This document shows, one piece after another, positions 6,780 through 8,202 of a stretch of DNA of 8,202 nt. The notes under the pieces were generated by a model that was not told the DNA's origin, searched no databases, and saw only the letters and a program-made list of their open reading frames with translations. Position numbers and translations under genes: made by a program. The stretch's first letter is position 1, and each line of letters starts with the position of its first letter. The stretch comes from an uncultured Alphaproteobacteria bacterium (lineage in GTDB: Bacteria; Pseudomonadota; Alphaproteobacteria; Rs-D84), in contig CALDAH010000021.1 of the NCBI GenBank assembly GCA_937903135.1, forward strand, positions 1-8,202, read 5' to 3'.

Positions 6780-6853
6780 TGGCAGGGGCAGAAGGAATCG
6801 AACCCTCATCCGCGGTTTTGGAGACCGATATTCTACCGTTGAACTATGCCCCT
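6780..6853 (-). tRNA. trnW: tRNA-Trp, anticodon CCA
   Basis: The sequence folds as a standard cloverleaf: a perfect 7-bp acceptor stem AGGGGCA/TGCCCCT, D-arm GTTC..GAAT, anticodon loop CTCCAAA with CCA at 6819-6821, T-arm GAGGG-TTCGATT-CCTTC with one G-T pair, discriminator G73, and an encoded CCA end (6780-6782). G73 is a bacterial tRNA-Trp identity base. The outermost anticodon-stem pair is a T-C mismatch, and the D-loop is one base shorter than in E. coli. tRNA-Trp directly before secE is a conserved bacterial arrangement, usually with tuf upstream; here tuf is absent and a T4SS operon diverges instead. Confidence 0.97.
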
Positions 6854-6909
6854 AATATTTACGTATTACCCCCATCAATCTTGTACCGCTGACCCCATTA
6901 GTCGGGGCT

Positions 6910-6937
6910 AGAATAGCATAACAATACAAAAAATCAA
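6910..6937 (-). promoter_or_regulatory. Candidate proximal promoter for tRNA-Trp-secE-nusG
   Basis: Reading on the minus strand, TTGATT is separated by 16 nt from TATTCT, followed directly by a G/C-rich stretch (AGCCCCG) where the transcription start would fall. A GC-rich discriminator is typical of stringently controlled stable-RNA promoters. Together with the stronger element at 6947-6975 it would form a tandem pair, as is common for tRNA and rRNA genes. Confidence 0.55.
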
Positions 6938-6946
6938 GTGGAAAGT

Positions 6947-6975
6947 ATTATATGATTTTAATCACCCGGATGCAA
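6947..6975 (-). promoter_or_regulatory. Candidate distal promoter for tRNA-Trp-secE-nusG
   Basis: On the minus strand TTGCAT is followed after 17 nt by a perfect TATAAT. The -35 box sits inside the left arm of the 6964-7038 inverted repeat, so it shares flanking sequence with the virB8 promoter on the other side. The start site would fall over the proximal promoter's -35 box. Confidence 0.6.
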
Positions 6976-7038
6976 GTAAATTATCACTAACTTTATTATA
7001 AAATACAAATTATACGCACTTTTTACTTGCACCCGGGT
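6964..7038. repeat. 17-bp inverted repeat spanning two divergent -35 boxes
   Basis: The element TTTACTTGCAYCCGGGT occurs as two arms facing outward: 6964-6980 (minus orientation) and 7022-7038 (plus orientation), 16 of 17 positions matching, separated by a 41-nt AT-rich centre. Each copy contains a -35-like hexamer (TTGCAT or TTGCAC) at the same offset, with a -10-like hexamer 17 or 18 nt beyond it. I found no third copy upstream of the other genes here. Confidence 0.8.
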
Positions 7039-7056
7039 TATATTTTTGTCTATCAT
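7027..7056 (+). promoter_or_regulatory. Candidate virB8 promoter
   Basis: TTGCAC (7027-7032) and TATCAT (7051-7056) are 18 nt apart and read towards virB8. A start near 7063 would leave a leader of about 20 nt, enough for the GGGGGAG ribosome binding site. The -35 box lies inside the right arm of the inverted repeat, which suggests shared control with the tRNA-Trp/secE promoter. Confidence 0.55.
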
Positions 7057-7082
7057 TTACATATTACCAGGGGGAGAAAGAC

Positions 7083-7763
7083 GTGCCAAACCGCATAGAA
7101 CCACCAATTTTAATGTCCAGACTGCTAACCTTTGTATTTGCCGGCGCGGGGGTTACGTTAATCGTTTTGTTATTTACGTTATATAAAATGTTCCCTCTGA
7201 ACCGCCCACAGGTTTTCTTTTTACTTGGCCAGCGTCATAACGACGTAGAGGTATATTTGCGCGAACTGCCCCCGGCGGATGAAAACCTGGATAGATACAA
7301 GCGTGCGTTTATTCGCGAATACATCAAGGCACGTAATGAAATCGTACCAAACGCCAAAACGATGGAAGAAAAATGGCGTGCCAGCGAAGACGGTATTGTT
7401 CGTACGTGGTCAACGGATAAAGTATTCGGGGATTTCGTTCAAACCGCGATGTGGAATGCGATGATGAACAACGTTCCGGATTTTGAATTTTCATGCTCGG
7501 TTGAGTTTCATCCCGGGACAATTACACCATACACCCAGGCAAAAGATACATATATTGTTAATTTTAGCTATTTTTGTGCAGATAATGATAGACAGATACC
7601 ACGAAAAGATTATAAAATAAAACTACGGCTGGATTTAAAAGATGGCTCTACGTTAAAATGGGCCGATCGTATAAATAACCCGCTGGGGATTCGCGTCGCG
7701 GAATATTCAATTGAATCCGGGAATGGCGACCCGCTAGATACTGGTTTTTTAGGCAACGAATAA
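7083..7763 (+). CDS. virB8: Type IV secretion system inner-membrane protein VirB8
   Basis: VirB8 is a bitopic inner-membrane assembly factor of P-type T4SSs; its periplasmic NTF2-like domain contacts other channel subunits. The 226-residue product has a short cytoplasmic N-terminus, one membrane span (about 14-33, LTFVFAGAGVTLIVLLFTLY), and a periplasmic domain with YIKARNEIVP (about 80-89), FGDFVQTAMWNAMMN (about 117-131) and the family hallmark NPLGIRVAEYSIE (about 202-214). The start is GTG at 7083: GGGGGAG lies 6 nt before it, and the next in-frame ATG at 7113 has no such site. It is first in its operon and is followed after 26 nt by virB9, with no virB6 or virB7 in front. That matches the split virB8-virB9-virB10-virB11-virD4 cluster of Rickettsiales rather than the Agrobacterium order. 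Confidence 0.9.
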   Translation: MPNRIEPPILMSRLLTFVFAGAGVTLIVLLFTLYKMFPLNRPQVFFLLGQRHNDVEVYLRELPPADENLDRYKRAFIREYIKARNEIVPNAKTMEEKWRASEDGIVRTWSTDKVFGDFVQTAMWNAMMNNVPDFEFSCSVEFHPGTITPYTQAKDTYIVNFSYFCADNDRQIPRKDYKIKLRLDLKDGSTLKWADRINNPLGIRVAEYSIESGNGDPLDTGFLGNE

Positions 7764-7789
7764 CCATATAAAACGGAAGGAAAATTGGC

Positions 7790-8202
7790 ATGATGTTTTT
7801 AAATGCGTTTAAGTTAAATATATCTATATTCTGCTTGGCAAGTTTATGTATTGTTTCAATGCCTGCGGCGGGCGCAGAATACGGGATTCAGTCTGCCTGG
7901 GATAACCCGAATGCTAATATGGCGGCCGGCAGTTTAAAACCGGGGTATGCGCAATTGGCATGGGCCGCCGGCAGTGTTTTACCAATTAAACTTCGTAACG
8001 GTATGGTAACCATGGTATCATTGCCCGCAGGCGAACAGATCAGCGACGTTGTAATCGGCAACGACGGGTTGTTTAGTATTGACGCGACCCAGGGTGGGCG
8101 AACAATGTTTATAACACCTGCATCGGGGAATATGGGATCTGATACAAATATGATTGTAACGGGCAAATCCGGGAATACATATGTTTTTTATCTGCGAAGC
8201 GA
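7790..8202 (+). CDS. virB9: Type IV secretion system outer-membrane core protein VirB9, C-terminus beyond window
   Basis: VirB9 (CagX/TrbG family) forms the outer-membrane core ring of the T4SS with VirB7 and VirB10. The 137 codons present start at ATG 7790, with GGAAGG 9 nt upstream; a second ATG follows immediately. Residues 1-29 are a Sec signal peptide, with a likely cut after PAAGA. The N-terminal beta domain is recognisable: IKLRNGMVTMVSLPAGEQIS, then VVIGNDGLFSID, TMFITPASGNMGSDTNMIVT and GKSGNTYVFYLRS. A linker of about 35 residues separates the signal peptide from this domain. The C-terminal VirB7/VirB10-binding domain lies past the edge. No lipobox Cys is seen, so it is not a fused VirB7. 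Confidence 0.88.
   Translation, partial: MMFLNAFKLNISIFCLASLCIVSMPAAGAEYGIQSAWDNPNANMAAGSLKPGYAQLAWAAGSVLPIKLRNGMVTMVSLPAGEQISDVVIGNDGLFSIDATQGGRTMFITPASGNMGSDTNMIVTGKSGNTYVFYLRS

Noticed and set aside
6891..6908. CCCC/GGGG palindrome in the tRNA-Trp 5' leader as a terminator
   Set aside because: Only four pairs and no T-run; more likely the GC-rich discriminator and leader of the proximal promoter.
7888..8166. 92-residue minus-strand open frame
   Set aside because: Antisense to virB9, whose frame shows a signal peptide and family motifs.
1..8202. CRISPR array, insertion sequence, prophage or integrase remnants
   Set aside because: No regularly spaced repeats, transposase or integrase frames, or direct repeats of the tRNA end were seen.

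Overview
The window looks like an alphaproteobacterial chromosome of moderate GC, carrying the conserved tRNA-Trp-secE-nusG-rplKAJL-rpoB block on the minus strand and, divergently on the plus strand, the start of a P-type type IV secretion (T4SS) operon, virB8-virB9. The ribosomal proteins, NusG and RpoB are all full-length or intact to the window edge. The assignment to Alphaproteobacteria is inferred from protein character and from a Rickettsiales-like virB8-virB9 cluster with no virB6 or virB7 just upstream. A host-associated lineage is plausible. GC is clearly higher than in classical Rickettsia, so I do not name a genus.

Layout. 1-3373 (-): rpoB, cut at the window edge after about 1,124 codons. 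3374-3531: structured spacer with four short hairpins. 3532-3897 (-): rplL. 3946-4422 (-): rplJ. 4423-4604: rplJ leader with a recognisable L10 autoregulatory core. 4605-5279 (-): rplA. 5283-5714 (-): rplK. 5715-5958: leader spacer with a strong hairpin just before the rplK ribosome binding site. 5959-6492 (-): nusG. 6512-6691 (-): secE. 6733-6776: long AT-rich hairpin between secE and the tRNA. 6780-6853 (-): tRNA-Trp(CCA). 6854-7082: divergent promoter region. 7083-7763 (+): virB8. 7790 to end (+): virB9, cut at the window edge. All seven complete genes stop with TAA.

How it works together. The minus strand makes translation and transcription machinery: tRNA-Trp, the SecE translocon subunit, the NusG elongation factor, the L11/L1 stalk proteins, the L10-L12 stalk and the RNA polymerase beta subunit. 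The spacers carry the RNA structures expected for feedback control by L1 and L10 and for uncoupling L12 from beta. The plus strand begins an envelope-spanning secretion machine.

Most notable points. (1) A 17-bp inverted repeat (one mismatch) in the divergent region places the same element over the -35 boxes of the outward-facing virB8 and tRNA-Trp/secE promoters. (2) RpoB has unusual residues at several rifampicin-pocket positions: Leu at E. coli R529, His at E562 and at S574, and HRAQGV in place of HRSPGV. (3) The L10 C-terminal helix looks short for an alphaproteobacterium. I did not find a wholly new system; the divergent regulatory region is the best candidate for something undescribed.
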